Shown here: positions 40,740 to 48,662 of the stretch, piece by piece
How the letters are laid out: every line of letters begins with the position of its first letter
Position numbering within the stretch: position 1 is the first letter of the stretch
Assembly: GCF_006716445.1 (NCBI RefSeq)
Contig: NZ_VFPA01000003.1
Span: 868,001-932,000 of the forward strand
Length of the DNA stretch: 64,000 nt
Origin: Pseudonocardia kunmingensis
GTDB lineage: Bacteria; Actinomycetota; Actinomycetes; Mycobacteriales; Pseudonocardiaceae
Reading direction: 5' to 3'
Made by a program: the position numbers and the translations under genes
Notes under the pieces: model-generated
Told to the model about the DNA's origin: nothing
The model's input: the letters and a program-made list of their open reading frames with translations, nothing else
Database searches by the model: none

Positions 40740-41518
40740 CGGTCCTCCTCCTCGGGGGTGAGCGCGCCGGTCATCGCGCCGACGAGCTGCTCGAGCGTGG
40801 CGTCGGCAGCCGCGAAGCGGGCCACCCGCGCCCCGAGGCGCAGCACCTCGATCCGGTCGGCGACGGCCAGCACCTCGGGCATGTTGTGGCTGATCAGCAC
40901 GACGGCGACGCCGGTGTCGCGGACGCGGCGCACGACGTCGAGCACCCGCTCGCGCTGGACGACGCCGAGCGCGGCCGTCGGCTCGTCGAGGAACACGACG
41001 CGGCTGGCCCACACCACCGAGCGGGCCACCGCGACGCTCTGGCGCTGCCCGCCCGACAGCGACCCGATCGGCACGTCCAGGTCCTGCAGCGTGACGCCGA
41101 GCCGGGCGAACTGCTCGGCTGCCTGGCGGCGCATCCCGGCCTTGTCCAGCATGCCGAGCGCGCCGAGCAGGCCGGGCCTGCGCAGCTCGCGGCCGAGGAA
41201 CAGGTTGGCGGCCGGGTCGAGGTCGGGCGCGACGGCGAGGTCCTGGTAGGCGGTCTCGATGCCGTGGGCGCGGGCGGCGGTCGGCGAGTCCAGCACGACG
41301 GGCCTGCCCTCGATGCGGATCTCCCCCGAGTCCGGGACCTCCACCCCGCTGAGGCACTTGACGAGCGTGGACTTGCCGGCCCCGTTGTCCCCGATCAGCG
41401 CGACGACCTCGCCCGCCGCCAGGTCGAACGACGCCCCGCGCAGCGCCTCGACGGAGCCGTAGCTCTTGCGCAGCTCCCGGGCCTGCAGCAGCGGCTGCCC
41501 GGCACTCGATCCGTCCAC
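40736..41518 (-). CDS. Sugar ABC transporter ATP-binding protein (FrcA-like)
   Basis: A 260-residue ABC ATPase: Walker A GDNGAGKST (43-51), Q-loop TAYQDLAV, signature LSGGQRQSVAVAR, Walker B RVVFLDEPTAALG, and H-loop ISHNM. It has one nucleotide-binding domain, like FrcA, instead of the two found in RbsA/XylG. GTG start. First gene of the operon; no sugar kinase or regulator is adjacent. The 204 bp upstream to the ABM gene contains a CATGATCG/CGATCATG inverted pair (41612-41619, 41672-41679) and CAGTG-CGCT-CACTG but no clear promoter. Confidence 0.9.
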   Translation of the reverse strand: MDGSSAGQPLLQARELRKSYGSVEALRGASFDLAAGEVVALIGDNGAGKSTLVKCLSGVEVPDSGEIRIEGRPVVLDSPTAARAHGIETAYQDLAVAPDLDPAANLFLGRELRRPGLLGALGMLDKAGMRRQAAEQFARLGVTLQDLDVPIGSLSGGQRQSVAVARSVVWASRVVFLDEPTAALGVVQRERVLDVVRRVRDTGVAVVLISHNMPEVLAVADRIEVLRLGARVARFAAADATLEQLVGAMTGALTPEEEDR

Positions 41519-41722
41519 GCCCCTCCTCGCGCGTTGGCGGCCGGCGCCCAGCTTGGCCCTCCGAGCGGGATCTGTCGATCACCGGTCGGCGGACGGCCAC
41601 GAATCCGCGCCCATGATCGCCGTTTCAGTGCGCTCACTGCACCGCCGACCACGCTCAGCACACTCAACCGACGATCATGACGCCTTGGGGCGGGTTGATG
41701 AGGGTTGTGCGAGGGTTTCCCG

Positions 41723-42079
41723 ATGAGCATCGACGGAGCGGGCCGCGAGCAGCCGGGCACCGACGAGGAGCGCGTCGGCCGCTACGTCCGGATGGCCGCC
41801 CACCCCGGTGAGGGCGCCGCGCTGGCGGACGCCCTCCTGCACGTCGCCGCCAACATGCGCGAGGCGCCCGGGTGCGAGATGTACCTCGTGAACCTGTCCG
41901 CCGACGAACCCGACGTCGTGTGGGTCACCGAGCTGTGGTCCGACGAGCAGTCGTCGGACCGCGCGCTCGGCGGCGAGCTGGGTCAGGTCGGCCTCGAGGA
42001 CGTCGTCGCCCACCTCGCGGCGCCGCCGGAGCTGATCGCGGTGCGCCCGCTCGGCGGGGTGGGCCTGCCGACCGCGTGA
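41723..42079 (+). CDS. Antibiotic biosynthesis monooxygenase (ABM) family protein
   Basis: A 118-residue ferredoxin-like-fold protein: VGRYVRMAAHPGEGAALADALLHVAANMREAPGCEMYLVNLSADEPDVVWVTELWSDEQSSDRAL is the ABM pattern shared by quinol monooxygenases (YgiN-like) and related cofactor-free oxygenases. ATG at 41723 is preferred over an in-frame start 18 bp upstream because it gives the usual short N-terminus. Function beyond the fold is unknown. Followed by the third copy of the dispersed palindrome. Confidence 0.8.
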   Translation: MSIDGAGREQPGTDEERVGRYVRMAAHPGEGAALADALLHVAANMREAPGCEMYLVNLSADEPDVVWVTELWSDEQSSDRALGGELGQVGLEDVVAHLAAPPELIAVRPLGGVGLPTA

Positions 42080-42096
42080 TCGCCAGGCTCCCACCC

Positions 42097-42145
42097 GACG
42101 AACGGCACTCTCGTCGGGACCTAGCCGACGAGAGTGCCGTTCGTC
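42097..42145. repeat. Dispersed palindromic element, copy 3 (perfect)
   Basis: Perfect 21-bp arms 42097-42117 and 42125-42145 (core CGAACGGCACTCTCGTCGG) with loop GACCTAG, preceded by the shared flank CAGGCTCCCACCC. It occupies the gap between the convergent ABM and TerC genes. Perfect complementarity, while copies 1 and 2 carry mismatches, suggests recent arrival or active maintenance. Confidence 0.92.
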
Positions 42146-42154
42146 ATGCGAATC

Positions 42155-43165
42155 TCAGTCGCGCTCCTGCTCCGCGGGCCTGGGCTTGTGGGCCTTCAGC
42201 GAGCCCGCGTGCGCGGTGGCCGTGGGGTCGTTGCGGGTCTTCACGAGGCTCGCGACCGTGACGATCACCAGGATGCCGATGATCACCCCGAGGCTGACCG
42301 TGGTGGAGATCTCCGGGACCGCCGGGGAGATGTCCACGTGCGCCCAGTGCAGGATCAGCTTGACCCCGATGAACGCGAGGATGATCGCCAGGCCCGTCGA
42401 GAGGTAGACGAGCCGGTCCAGCAGGCCCTTCACCAGGAAGTACAGCGCCCGCAGGCCGAGCAGCGCGAACGCGTTGGCCACGAAGACGATGTAGGGCTCC
42501 GCGGTGACGCCGAAGACCGCGGGGATCGAGTCGAGGGCGAACAGCAGGTCGATGCTGCCGATCGCGATCAGCACGATGAGCAGCGGCGTGACCATCCGGC
42601 GCCCGTCGACCCGGGTGACGAGCTTCCCGCCGACGTACTCGTCGGTGATCGGCAGCACCCGGCGCGCGGTGCGCACGACCGGGTTGTCCTCGACGTCGGG
42701 GTCCTCGTCGCGGTGCCGGAACAGCTGCACGGCGGTGTAGATCAGCAGCAGGCCGAACAGCAGGAACATGAACGAGAACAGCGACAGCAGCGTGGCGCCG
42801 AGCACGATGAAGATCGCGCGCATGATCAGCGCCAGGATGATGCCGAAGGTCAGCACCTTGTGCTGGTGCTCCTCGGGCACCGCGAACGTCGTCATGATGA
42901 TCACGAAGACGAACAGGTTGTCGACCGAGAGGCTCTTCTCGACGATGTAGCCGGCGAAGTACTGGGTGCCGAAGTCACCGCCGTAGGCCATGGCGAACCA
43001 GACGCCGAACGCGACCGCCACCAGGATGTAGAACACCGACCACGCCGTGGCTTCCTTGAAGCCGACCCGGTGCGGGCGCGCCGCCGCGAGGATCAGGTCG
43101 AGCGCGAGGAGCGCCACGATGATCCCGATCGTCACCAGCCAGGTGAGCGTGCTGATCTCGAGCAC
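42155..43165 (-). CDS. TerC/Alx family integral membrane protein
   Basis: A 336-residue nine-helix membrane protein of the TerC family. Signature elements: VEKSLSVDNLFVFVIIMTTFAVP, LTFGIILALIMRAIFIVLG, the second acidic helix SIDLLFALDSIPAVFGVT and PYIVFVANAFALLGLRALYFL. The two acidic DN/DS helices are thought to carry metal; TerC/Alx/MeeF proteins export Mn2+ or load exported enzymes. No Mn riboswitch is apparent: only 68 bp separate the start from the next gene. C-terminal tail is charged and cytoplasmic. Confidence 0.92.
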   Translation of the reverse strand: MLEISTLTWLVTIGIIVALLALDLILAAARPHRVGFKEATAWSVFYILVAVAFGVWFAMAYGGDFGTQYFAGYIVEKSLSVDNLFVFVIIMTTFAVPEEHQHKVLTFGIILALIMRAIFIVLGATLLSLFSFMFLLFGLLLIYTAVQLFRHRDEDPDVEDNPVVRTARRVLPITDEYVGGKLVTRVDGRRMVTPLLIVLIAIGSIDLLFALDSIPAVFGVTAEPYIVFVANAFALLGLRALYFLVKGLLDRLVYLSTGLAIILAFIGVKLILHWAHVDISPAVPEISTTVSLGVIIGILVIVTVASLVKTRNDPTATAHAGSLKAHKPRPAEQERD

Positions 43166-43233
43166 TCGTTCCTCCGCATCGACCGACCCGCGCCACGACC
43201 GGCTCCATTACCCGCCCTTTACCGCGAACGAGC

Positions 43234-44115
43234 TTAGCGGCGCGCGGGTTCCGGACTCCCGCCCCTGCCCGCGAACACGTTGTCCGGGAAGCAGCCCGCC
43301 GCCAAGAGGGCGCGCACCAGCCCGGAGCCGATCTCACCCAGCCGGGCGGCGCCCTCGGCCCCGAGGGCCGACCACGGCTCGGCACCGAGCCGGTCGGTGT
43401 CCGCCTCGATCCGCTCGCGCAGCGCCACGCCGTCCGGGGTGAGCGCGCCGCGGTCGTCCAGCAGCCCGCGCCCGGCGAGCTCCCGCTCGGCGTCGGCCCA
43501 CTCCAGCGCCGACCAGCCCCGGCTCGCCTGGGCGAACTCGCGCACGAACCCGCGGCCGGTGGCGGTGTAGCTCACCAGCGCCTGCACCCCGGAGAGCTCC
43601 GCGGCCAGCAGCAGCGCGATGTGCCCGTCGCCGCGGTGCTCGCGCAGGACCGTGAGGGCGTGCCAGAGCACGAGGTGCGGCGCGTCGGGCCAGTCCAGAC
43701 CCAGGTGCGCGGCGGCGAGCGCGCGGCCCGCACCGGAGCAGGCCTCGGCCGCCCGGCGGGCGAGCCCCGCGGCCTCGGCGACCTCCGGCGAGGTCACGAC
43801 GTCGTCGCCCAGCATCCGCCGCAGCGCGGCGTCGACGGCCGCGAACCGGGCCTCCAGCACGGCGGACGGCGCGGCGAGCGACCAGGCCTGCGGGACGTGG
43901 CGGGCCACAAGGGCGGGGTTGAAGTTGTAGAACGTCGCCGCCACGGCGGGCGCGCCGACGGCCCCCATCGCGGCCGACCGGCCGGCGAAGTAGCACATCC
44001 GCCCCGGACGCAGGCCCGCCGCGGTGAGGTGCTGCTCGGTCTCGGGGGCGAAGTAGGTCATCGCGTGCAGCGGCTCGAGCCGGCGCGCGAGCCGGCCACT
44101 CTCATGCGGGTCCAC
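43234..44115 (-). CDS. SCO6745 family protein
   Basis: A 293-residue all-helical protein of the actinobacterial SCO6745 family: RRLEPLHAMTYFAPE at the start, CYFAGRSAAMGAVGAPAVAATFYNFNPALVARHVPQAW, then WHALTVLREHRGDGHIALLLAAELSGVQALV and a C-terminal winged-helix-like half (ERELAGRGLLDDRGALTPDGVALRERIEADTDRL). GTG start 15 codons before the alternative internal ATG keeps the conserved RRLEPLHAM. Function not established; the His-rich helices suggest a ligand- or metal-binding sensor. Confidence 0.85.
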   Translation of the reverse strand: MDPHESGRLARRLEPLHAMTYFAPETEQHLTAAGLRPGRMCYFAGRSAAMGAVGAPAVAATFYNFNPALVARHVPQAWSLAAPSAVLEARFAAVDAALRRMLGDDVVTSPEVAEAAGLARRAAEACSGAGRALAAAHLGLDWPDAPHLVLWHALTVLREHRGDGHIALLLAAELSGVQALVSYTATGRGFVREFAQASRGWSALEWADAERELAGRGLLDDRGALTPDGVALRERIEADTDRLGAEPWSALGAEGAARLGEIGSGLVRALLAAGCFPDNVFAGRGGSPEPARR

Positions 44116-44214
44116 CCGCCGGACGCTACCGGGGGAACGACGATCCGGCCGCGCTTGACCGCCCGCGACGCGGGTAGCCCGGGAGGCGATCGACCACCGA
44201 ACGAGGAGGAGACC

Positions 44215-44484
44215 ATGGCGCTCGACGACGACGACATGACGACGACATCGGGTGGCGGGACCGACGGACCGGCCGACTCCGGCGCGGAGGGCGGCACCCC
44301 GGGTGTCGAGGACGGCGGGGCCGACGGCGGGGCCGAGGGACCGGCCGACTCCGGCGCGGGCGGTGGCACCCCCGGCACCGAGGACGGCGGGGCCGACGGC
44401 GGCGCCGAAGGACCGGCCGACGCCGGCGCGGGCGGTGGCACCCCCGGCACCGAGGACGGCGGAGCCGACAGCGGTGCCCGCTGA
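44215..44484 (+). CDS. Acidic Gly-rich peptide with three 24-residue repeats (candidate modified-peptide substrate)
   Basis: An 89-residue peptide with a 17-residue leader-like start MALDDDDMTTTSGGGTD and then three exact-length repeats (18-41, 42-65, 66-89) of GPADSGAGGGTPGTEDGG plus ADGGAE; the DNA repeats with a 72-bp period (44266-44481). There are no Cys, Lys or aromatic residues and one Arg, at the C-terminus. GAGGAGGA gives a strong ribosome site before the ATG, supporting translation. Its end overlaps the JmjC-type oxygenase gene by 11 bp. It may be a hydroxylation or other modification substrate (RiPP-like precursor) or a disordered adaptor; no function is proven. Confidence 0.7.
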   Translation: MALDDDDMTTTSGGGTDGPADSGAEGGTPGVEDGGADGGAEGPADSGAGGGTPGTEDGGADGGAEGPADAGAGGGTPGTEDGGADSGAR

Positions 44485-45736
44485 GGCCGGTGTCGCGGAG
44501 GTGGCCGGGCGGGCCGCCCGCCCGGCCACCGCGCTCGCCCGGGTCACCGGGCCCGCCGCGCAGGAGTTCAGCTCGACGCACTGGGGCCGGGCTCCGCTGC
44601 TGGTCCGGGGCTGCGACGCCGACGGCTTCCGCGACCTGCTCGACCTCGACGGCGTCGACGAGCTGCTCTCGCGGCGCGGGCTGCGCACCCCGTTCCTGCG
44701 GCTCGCCCGCAACGGGGCGGTGGTGGACTCCCGCTCGTTCACCGGCACGGGCGGGGTCGGCGCGGAGATCGCCGACCAGGTGCGCGACGACGCCGTGGCC
44801 GCGCTGTTCGCCGACGGCACCACGGTCGTGCTGCAGGCACTGCACCGCACCTGGCCCGCCGTCGCCGACCTCGCCACCGCGCTGGGCGCGGAGCTCGGGC
44901 ACCCGGTGCAGGCCAACGCGTACGTGACGCCCGCGTCGTCGCGGGGGTTCTCGGCCCACTACGACGTGCACGACGTGTTCGTGCTGCAGCTCGCCGGCCG
45001 CAAGCACTGGACGGTGCACACCCCCGTCCACCCCGACCCGCTGCGCGACCAGCCGTGGAACGACCACGCCGAGGAGGTCGCCGCCCGCGCGCGCGAGGAC
45101 GACCCGGCCCTGGACACGGTGCTCGAGCCCGGCGACGCGCTCTACCTCCCCCGCGGCTGGCTGCACGCGGCCACGGCGCTGGGCGGGGTGTCGGCGCACC
45201 TGACCGTTGGGGTGCACGTCGTCACCCGGTTCGCGCTGGTCGAGGCGCTCACCGCGCTCGTCGCGCGGGACCCGCGACTGCGGGCGTCGCTGCCGCTGGG
45301 CGTCGACGTGGCCGACCCCGCCCAGCTCGCCCCGCACCTGGACGCCGTGCGCGAGGCCCTCGTCGACGCGCTCGGCGGCGTCGACGCCGAGGACGTCGCC
45401 CGGCGGGTGCGCGGCAGGGTCTGGCGGGGCGCGCGACCCGAACCGGTCGGGCCGCTGACCGCGGCCGCGTTCACCGACGGGCTGGCCGCCGGCGACGCCG
45501 TCCGGCTCCGCGCCGGGCTGCGCCACCGCCTCGTGCCCCGCGGGGACCGGGTGCTGCTGGAGCTCCCCGACCGGCAGCTGGAGCTCCCCGACGCGTGCGC
45601 GGGGCCGCTGCGCGCGCTGCTCGCCGGCGAGCCGTGCCGGGTGGGGGACCTGCCCGGCATGGACGGGCCCGACCAGCTGGTGCTGGTGCGCCGCCTGCTG
45701 CGGGAAGGCGTGCTCGTGCCGGCGTCCCGGGCGTGA
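44474..45736 (+). CDS. JmjC/cupin-4 family Fe(II)/2-oxoglutarate oxygenase (ROXA-like)
   Basis: A 420-residue oxygenase. The JmjC core holds iron ligands H162 and D164 (AHYDVHDVFVLQLAGRKHW) and a distal His in YLPRGWLHAA (H231), the layout of ribosomal oxygenases (YcfD/ROXA, MINA53) that hydroxylate Arg or His of proteins. The C-terminal part (about 250-420) contains a dimerisation-like helical region and a winged-helix-like end with PGMDGPDQLVLVRRLLREGVL. GTG at 44474 gives an 11-bp overlap with the repeat-peptide gene, implying coupling. Substrate could be that peptide or a ribosomal protein. Confidence 0.85.
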   Translation: MPAEAGVAEVAGRAARPATALARVTGPAAQEFSSTHWGRAPLLVRGCDADGFRDLLDLDGVDELLSRRGLRTPFLRLARNGAVVDSRSFTGTGGVGAEIADQVRDDAVAALFADGTTVVLQALHRTWPAVADLATALGAELGHPVQANAYVTPASSRGFSAHYDVHDVFVLQLAGRKHWTVHTPVHPDPLRDQPWNDHAEEVAARAREDDPALDTVLEPGDALYLPRGWLHAATALGGVSAHLTVGVHVVTRFALVEALTALVARDPRLRASLPLGVDVADPAQLAPHLDAVREALVDALGGVDAEDVARRVRGRVWRGARPEPVGPLTAAAFTDGLAAGDAVRLRAGLRHRLVPRGDRVLLELPDRQLELPDACAGPLRALLAGEPCRVGDLPGMDGPDQLVLVRRLLREGVLVPASRA

Positions 45737-45743
45737 TCCGGGG

Positions 45744-46874
45744 TCAGTCCGCCCGCACCTCGGCCAGCGCCGAGGCGTCGAGGAGCCCGAGGTCCGCGGC
45801 GTGCGCGGCGATCTGCAGGCTGTCGTCGACGGCGAGCATCGGGACGCCCGCGGCCGTGATCTCGGCGGCCAGCGCGTCCACCGCCGCGATCCGGCCGGGC
45901 AGGGCGTGGCGCGTGCGGCGGATGTAGACCGCCCGGATCCGGTCGGGGTGGGCGCGGGCCAGCGTCGCGTAGATCTCCGGGTCGTGCTGCCCGCTGTCGC
46001 CGACCAGCACGAGCCCCAGCTGCGGGTGCTCCTGGAGCATCCGCTCGACAAGCCCGACCTTGTGCTCCTGCGCGCCGATGCGGAACAGGCCGCTGCGCGA
46101 CGGTCCCCAGTCGGTCAGCAGCAGCGGCCCGAGCGGGAAGCGCCGGATCGCAATGAACTCCAGCAGCATCTCGTGCAGGTTCCACGGGCTCGTCGAGACG
46201 TAGAAGATCGGGCGCGTCACGCCGTCCACGGGCGCGGTGAACGCCCGGTAGAGCGCCGCCGCCCCCGTCAGCGGCGTGCGGTCCCGCACCGGCGTGAGCA
46301 GCGTGGCCCGCAGGAACTCGATGCCCCGGGTCAGCCCGGTCTCCAGGATCGTGTCGTCCACGTCGCTGACCACGCCGACCCGCGTCTCCGGGTCCACGAC
46401 CAGCACCTGCGCGGACGCCTCGGCCTCGTCGTCCAGTCGCAGCGCGAACTCGTGCCAGCCGGGCGCCAGCGCGTCGCCGGACACGTCGAGGACGGCGTCG
46501 ACGTACCCGTCCCGGTCGGCGCGCACCTGCGCGTCCACACCGGGGCCGCTGACCCGCACGACCGCGCCCGGCACCTCCACGGTGAGGAAGCGCGCGATGG
46601 TCGCGCGCAGCACGGCTCGCCGTGACCGCAGGGTCGGCTCCGGCGCCTCCGGCACCCCGACGGCGGGCGCCGCCGCCTCCGGCCGCCCGAGCACGACGCG
46701 CCCGCCGACCCGCACGCGCCGCGTGCTGCCGTGCCCGATGAACGGCACGATCATCGGCAGGTGCCGGCCTCGGACCCGCAGCACGAGCAGCACCCCCGCC
46801 TGCAGGAGGCTCTCGACGACCATCGCCACCCGGACGACCAGCGTGCGCACGACCGCGCGGACAGACTCCAGCAC
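45744..46874 (-). CDS. App1-like phosphatase domain protein (DUF2183)
   Basis: A 376-residue protein. A hydrophobic N-terminal stretch (LVVRVAMVVESLLQAGVLLVLRV) may contact the membrane. A beta-rich domain (about 95-165) precedes the App1 phosphatidate-phosphatase-like catalytic domain of HAD type: VGVVSDVDDTILETG (motif 1 DxDxT), FYVSTSPWNL, HKVGLVERML and LVLVGDSGQHDPEIY. In yeast App1 acts on phosphatidic acid; the bacterial role is unknown. Convergent with the JmjC gene (7-bp gap) and divergent from the HAD phosphatase gene. Confidence 0.85.
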   Translation of the reverse strand: MLESVRAVVRTLVVRVAMVVESLLQAGVLLVLRVRGRHLPMIVPFIGHGSTRRVRVGGRVVLGRPEAAAPAVGVPEAPEPTLRSRRAVLRATIARFLTVEVPGAVVRVSGPGVDAQVRADRDGYVDAVLDVSGDALAPGWHEFALRLDDEAEASAQVLVVDPETRVGVVSDVDDTILETGLTRGIEFLRATLLTPVRDRTPLTGAAALYRAFTAPVDGVTRPIFYVSTSPWNLHEMLLEFIAIRRFPLGPLLLTDWGPSRSGLFRIGAQEHKVGLVERMLQEHPQLGLVLVGDSGQHDPEIYATLARAHPDRIRAVYIRRTRHALPGRIAAVDALAAEITAAGVPMLAVDDSLQIAAHAADLGLLDASALAEVRAD

Positions 46875-46938
46875 GTGGAAGGCCTACCGCACCGCCGTGG
46901 TCGGAGCCACCGCGGGGCCCCACCGTAGGATGCGCTCA

Positions 46939-47616
46939 GTGCGCACCGTCCTGCTGGACGTCGACGGCACCCTCGTCGACTCCGCCCCCACGATCGTCGA
47001 ACACCTCGCGGCCGCCATCGCCGAGGTGGGATTCCCGGTCCCCGACGCCGCGCGCCTGCGCCGCCTCGTCGGCCCGCCGTTCGAGACGGCCCTACCCGAG
47101 CTCGGCCTGACCGAGGAGCAGACGGCGGCGGCGATCGTCGCCTACCGCAGCTCCTACGACGCGGTCGCGGCCACCGTCACCCCGGTCTACCCCGGCGTGC
47201 CCGCCCTGCTGGAGCGGCTGCGCGAGGACGGCCTGCGGCTGGCCACGGCCACCTCGAAGCCCGAGGAGCTGGCCCGCAAGATCGTCGCCGGGGTCGGGCT
47301 CGCCGGGCACCTCGACCTCGTCGGCGGGGCCGACCACGTGGCGGGGCGGGTGGGCAAGGCCGCCGTCGTCCGGTCGGTGCTGGACCGGCTGCACCTCGAC
47401 CCCGCCCGCGACCCGGTGGTGCTGGTCGGCGACCGGCACCACGACGTCGAGGGCGGTGCCGCCCACGGCGTCCCCACGATCGGGGTCGCCTGGGGCTACG
47501 CCGAGCCCGGCGAACTGGCCGGCGCCCGGCTCGTCGTGTCCGACCTCGACGAGCTGGCCGCGGCACTGCGCGGCGACCACGTCTGGTCGACGGCCCGGCC
47601 CCGGGACGCCGCCTGA
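46939..47616 (+). CDS. HAD-like phosphatase (phosphoglycolate phosphatase/Gph-like)
   Basis: A 225-residue HAD hydrolase: motif 1 VLLDVDGTLVDSAPTI, motif 2 ATATSKPEEL, motif 3 lysine in VGKAAVV, motif 4 VVLVGDRHHDVEGGAAHG, and the tail GVAWGYAEPGEL typical of Gph/PhnX-type enzymes. TAGGAT at 46926-46931 followed after 7 nt by GTG at 46939 argues for a leaderless start there; an ATG at 46930 overlaps that -10 and is less likely. Its stop overlaps the next gene's apparent CTG start. Confidence 0.85.
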   Translation: MRTVLLDVDGTLVDSAPTIVEHLAAAIAEVGFPVPDAARLRRLVGPPFETALPELGLTEEQTAAAIVAYRSSYDAVAATVTPVYPGVPALLERLREDGLRLATATSKPEELARKIVAGVGLAGHLDLVGGADHVAGRVGKAAVVRSVLDRLHLDPARDPVVLVGDRHHDVEGGAAHGVPTIGVAWGYAEPGELAGARLVVSDLDELAAALRGDHVWSTARPRDAA

Positions 47617-48545
47617 CCCGCGAGGACGACCAGGGGCGGGCCGCGAGCCCGTTCCTCGACGCGGGGCTGCGCTACTTCCTCGCCGTCGCGCAGGCCGGCT
47701 CCATCGCCGAGGCCTCCTCGGAACTGCACGTGGCGGCTTCGGCGATCAGCCGCCAGATCGCCCGCCTCGAGCACGAGATCGGCGTGCCGCTGTTCGAGCG
47801 CCATCCCCGGGGCATGGTGCTGTCCGACGCGGGGGTGCGGCTGGCCGCGTTCGTCCGCCGCAACGTCGCCGACCTCGAGCAGGTCGTCGGCGAGATCCGC
47901 CGCTCCGGCGGCGGGCACCGCACCCGGATCCGGGTGGCCAGCGCGGAGGGCTTCGCGTGGGACCTGCTGCCGGAGGCGATCGCCTCGTTCCACCGCGCCC
48001 ACGCGGGAGTCGCCTTCGGCCTGCACGTCACGTCGTCGGCCGCCGCCACCGAGGCGGTGCGCGACGCCACCGCCGACCTCGCCGTCACCTTCAGCCTCAC
48101 TCCCGCCCGGGACGTGCGGGTCGAGTACTCCCAGCGCGAGTACATGCACGCCATCGTGAACGCCACGCACCCCGTCGCCTCGCGGCCGGCTGTGTCGCTC
48201 GCCGAGCTGCGCCCGTACGCGCTCGCGATCGTCGACGACTCGACGACCGTGCGGCAGCTGTTCGACATCTGCTGCAGCGCGGGCGGGCTCACCTTCGACC
48301 CGGTGCTGGAGACCGACTACTCCGGGGCGCTCTACACGTTCGCCAAGCTCGCCGACGCCGTCACCCTGGCCGGGCGGCTGCCCGCGCGGCGACGACTCGC
48401 GGCCGAAGGCCTCGTCGCGGTGCCCGTCAGCGACCGCGAGATGCACCGGCGCTACCTGCAGATCCAGTCGACGGCCGGGCGCACCCTCCCGCCCGTCGTG
48501 CAGGAGTTCGTGGCCCACCTGGTCGAGCGCGTCCGGTCACCCTGA
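47613..48545 (+). CDS. LysR family transcriptional regulator with an apparent CTG start
   Basis: A LysR-type regulator. DNA-binding domain: LRYFLAVAQAGSIAEASSELHVAASAISRQIARLEHEIGVPLFERHPRGMVLSDAG; effector domain: TRIRVASAEGFAWDLLPEAIASFHRAH to the C-terminus. No ATG, GTG or TTG precedes the helix-turn-helix in this frame; the first such codon (GTG 47730) would delete half of it. CTG at 47613 overlaps the HAD stop as CTGA, like the usual ATGA/GTGA coupling, and gives 310 residues, the normal LysR length. Probably controls the downstream hydrolase/transporter genes. Confidence 0.75.
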   Translation: MTREDDQGRAASPFLDAGLRYFLAVAQAGSIAEASSELHVAASAISRQIARLEHEIGVPLFERHPRGMVLSDAGVRLAAFVRRNVADLEQVVGEIRRSGGGHRTRIRVASAEGFAWDLLPEAIASFHRAHAGVAFGLHVTSSAAATEAVRDATADLAVTFSLTPARDVRVEYSQREYMHAIVNATHPVASRPAVSLAELRPYALAIVDDSTTVRQLFDICCSAGGLTFDPVLETDYSGALYTFAKLADAVTLAGRLPARRRLAAEGLVAVPVSDREMHRRYLQIQSTAGRTLPPVVQEFVAHLVERVRSP

Positions 48546-48552
48546 CCCGTCG

Positions 48553-48580
48553 CCGTGCCGGCACGGCAACGGTCGTTGCC
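48553..48580. promoter_or_regulatory. Two overlapping palindromes, possible LysR-type site
   Basis: CCGTGCCGGCACGG (48553-48566, perfect) overlaps GGCAAC-GGTC-GTTGCC (48565-48580). They lie just after the LysR stop and 83 bp before the M20 hydrolase start, so they could be the regulator's site or a terminator. Confidence 0.45.
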
Positions 48581-48662
48581 GAATCGGTGATGGTCGCGCC
48601 CCGACCTGCGCCCATACGCTTCCGCGCAATCGTCACCGAGCAGCGAAGGAGCAGCGTCGAGG

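Noticed and set aside
41612..41679. CATGATCG/CGATCATG pair as a transposon end
   Set aside because: Only 8-bp arms 52 nt apart and no transposase or target duplication; reported only as a weak inverted repeat.
43166..43233. Manganese riboswitch upstream of TerC
   Set aside because: The gap is only 68 bp, too short for yybP-ykoY, and none of its conserved loop sequences is seen.
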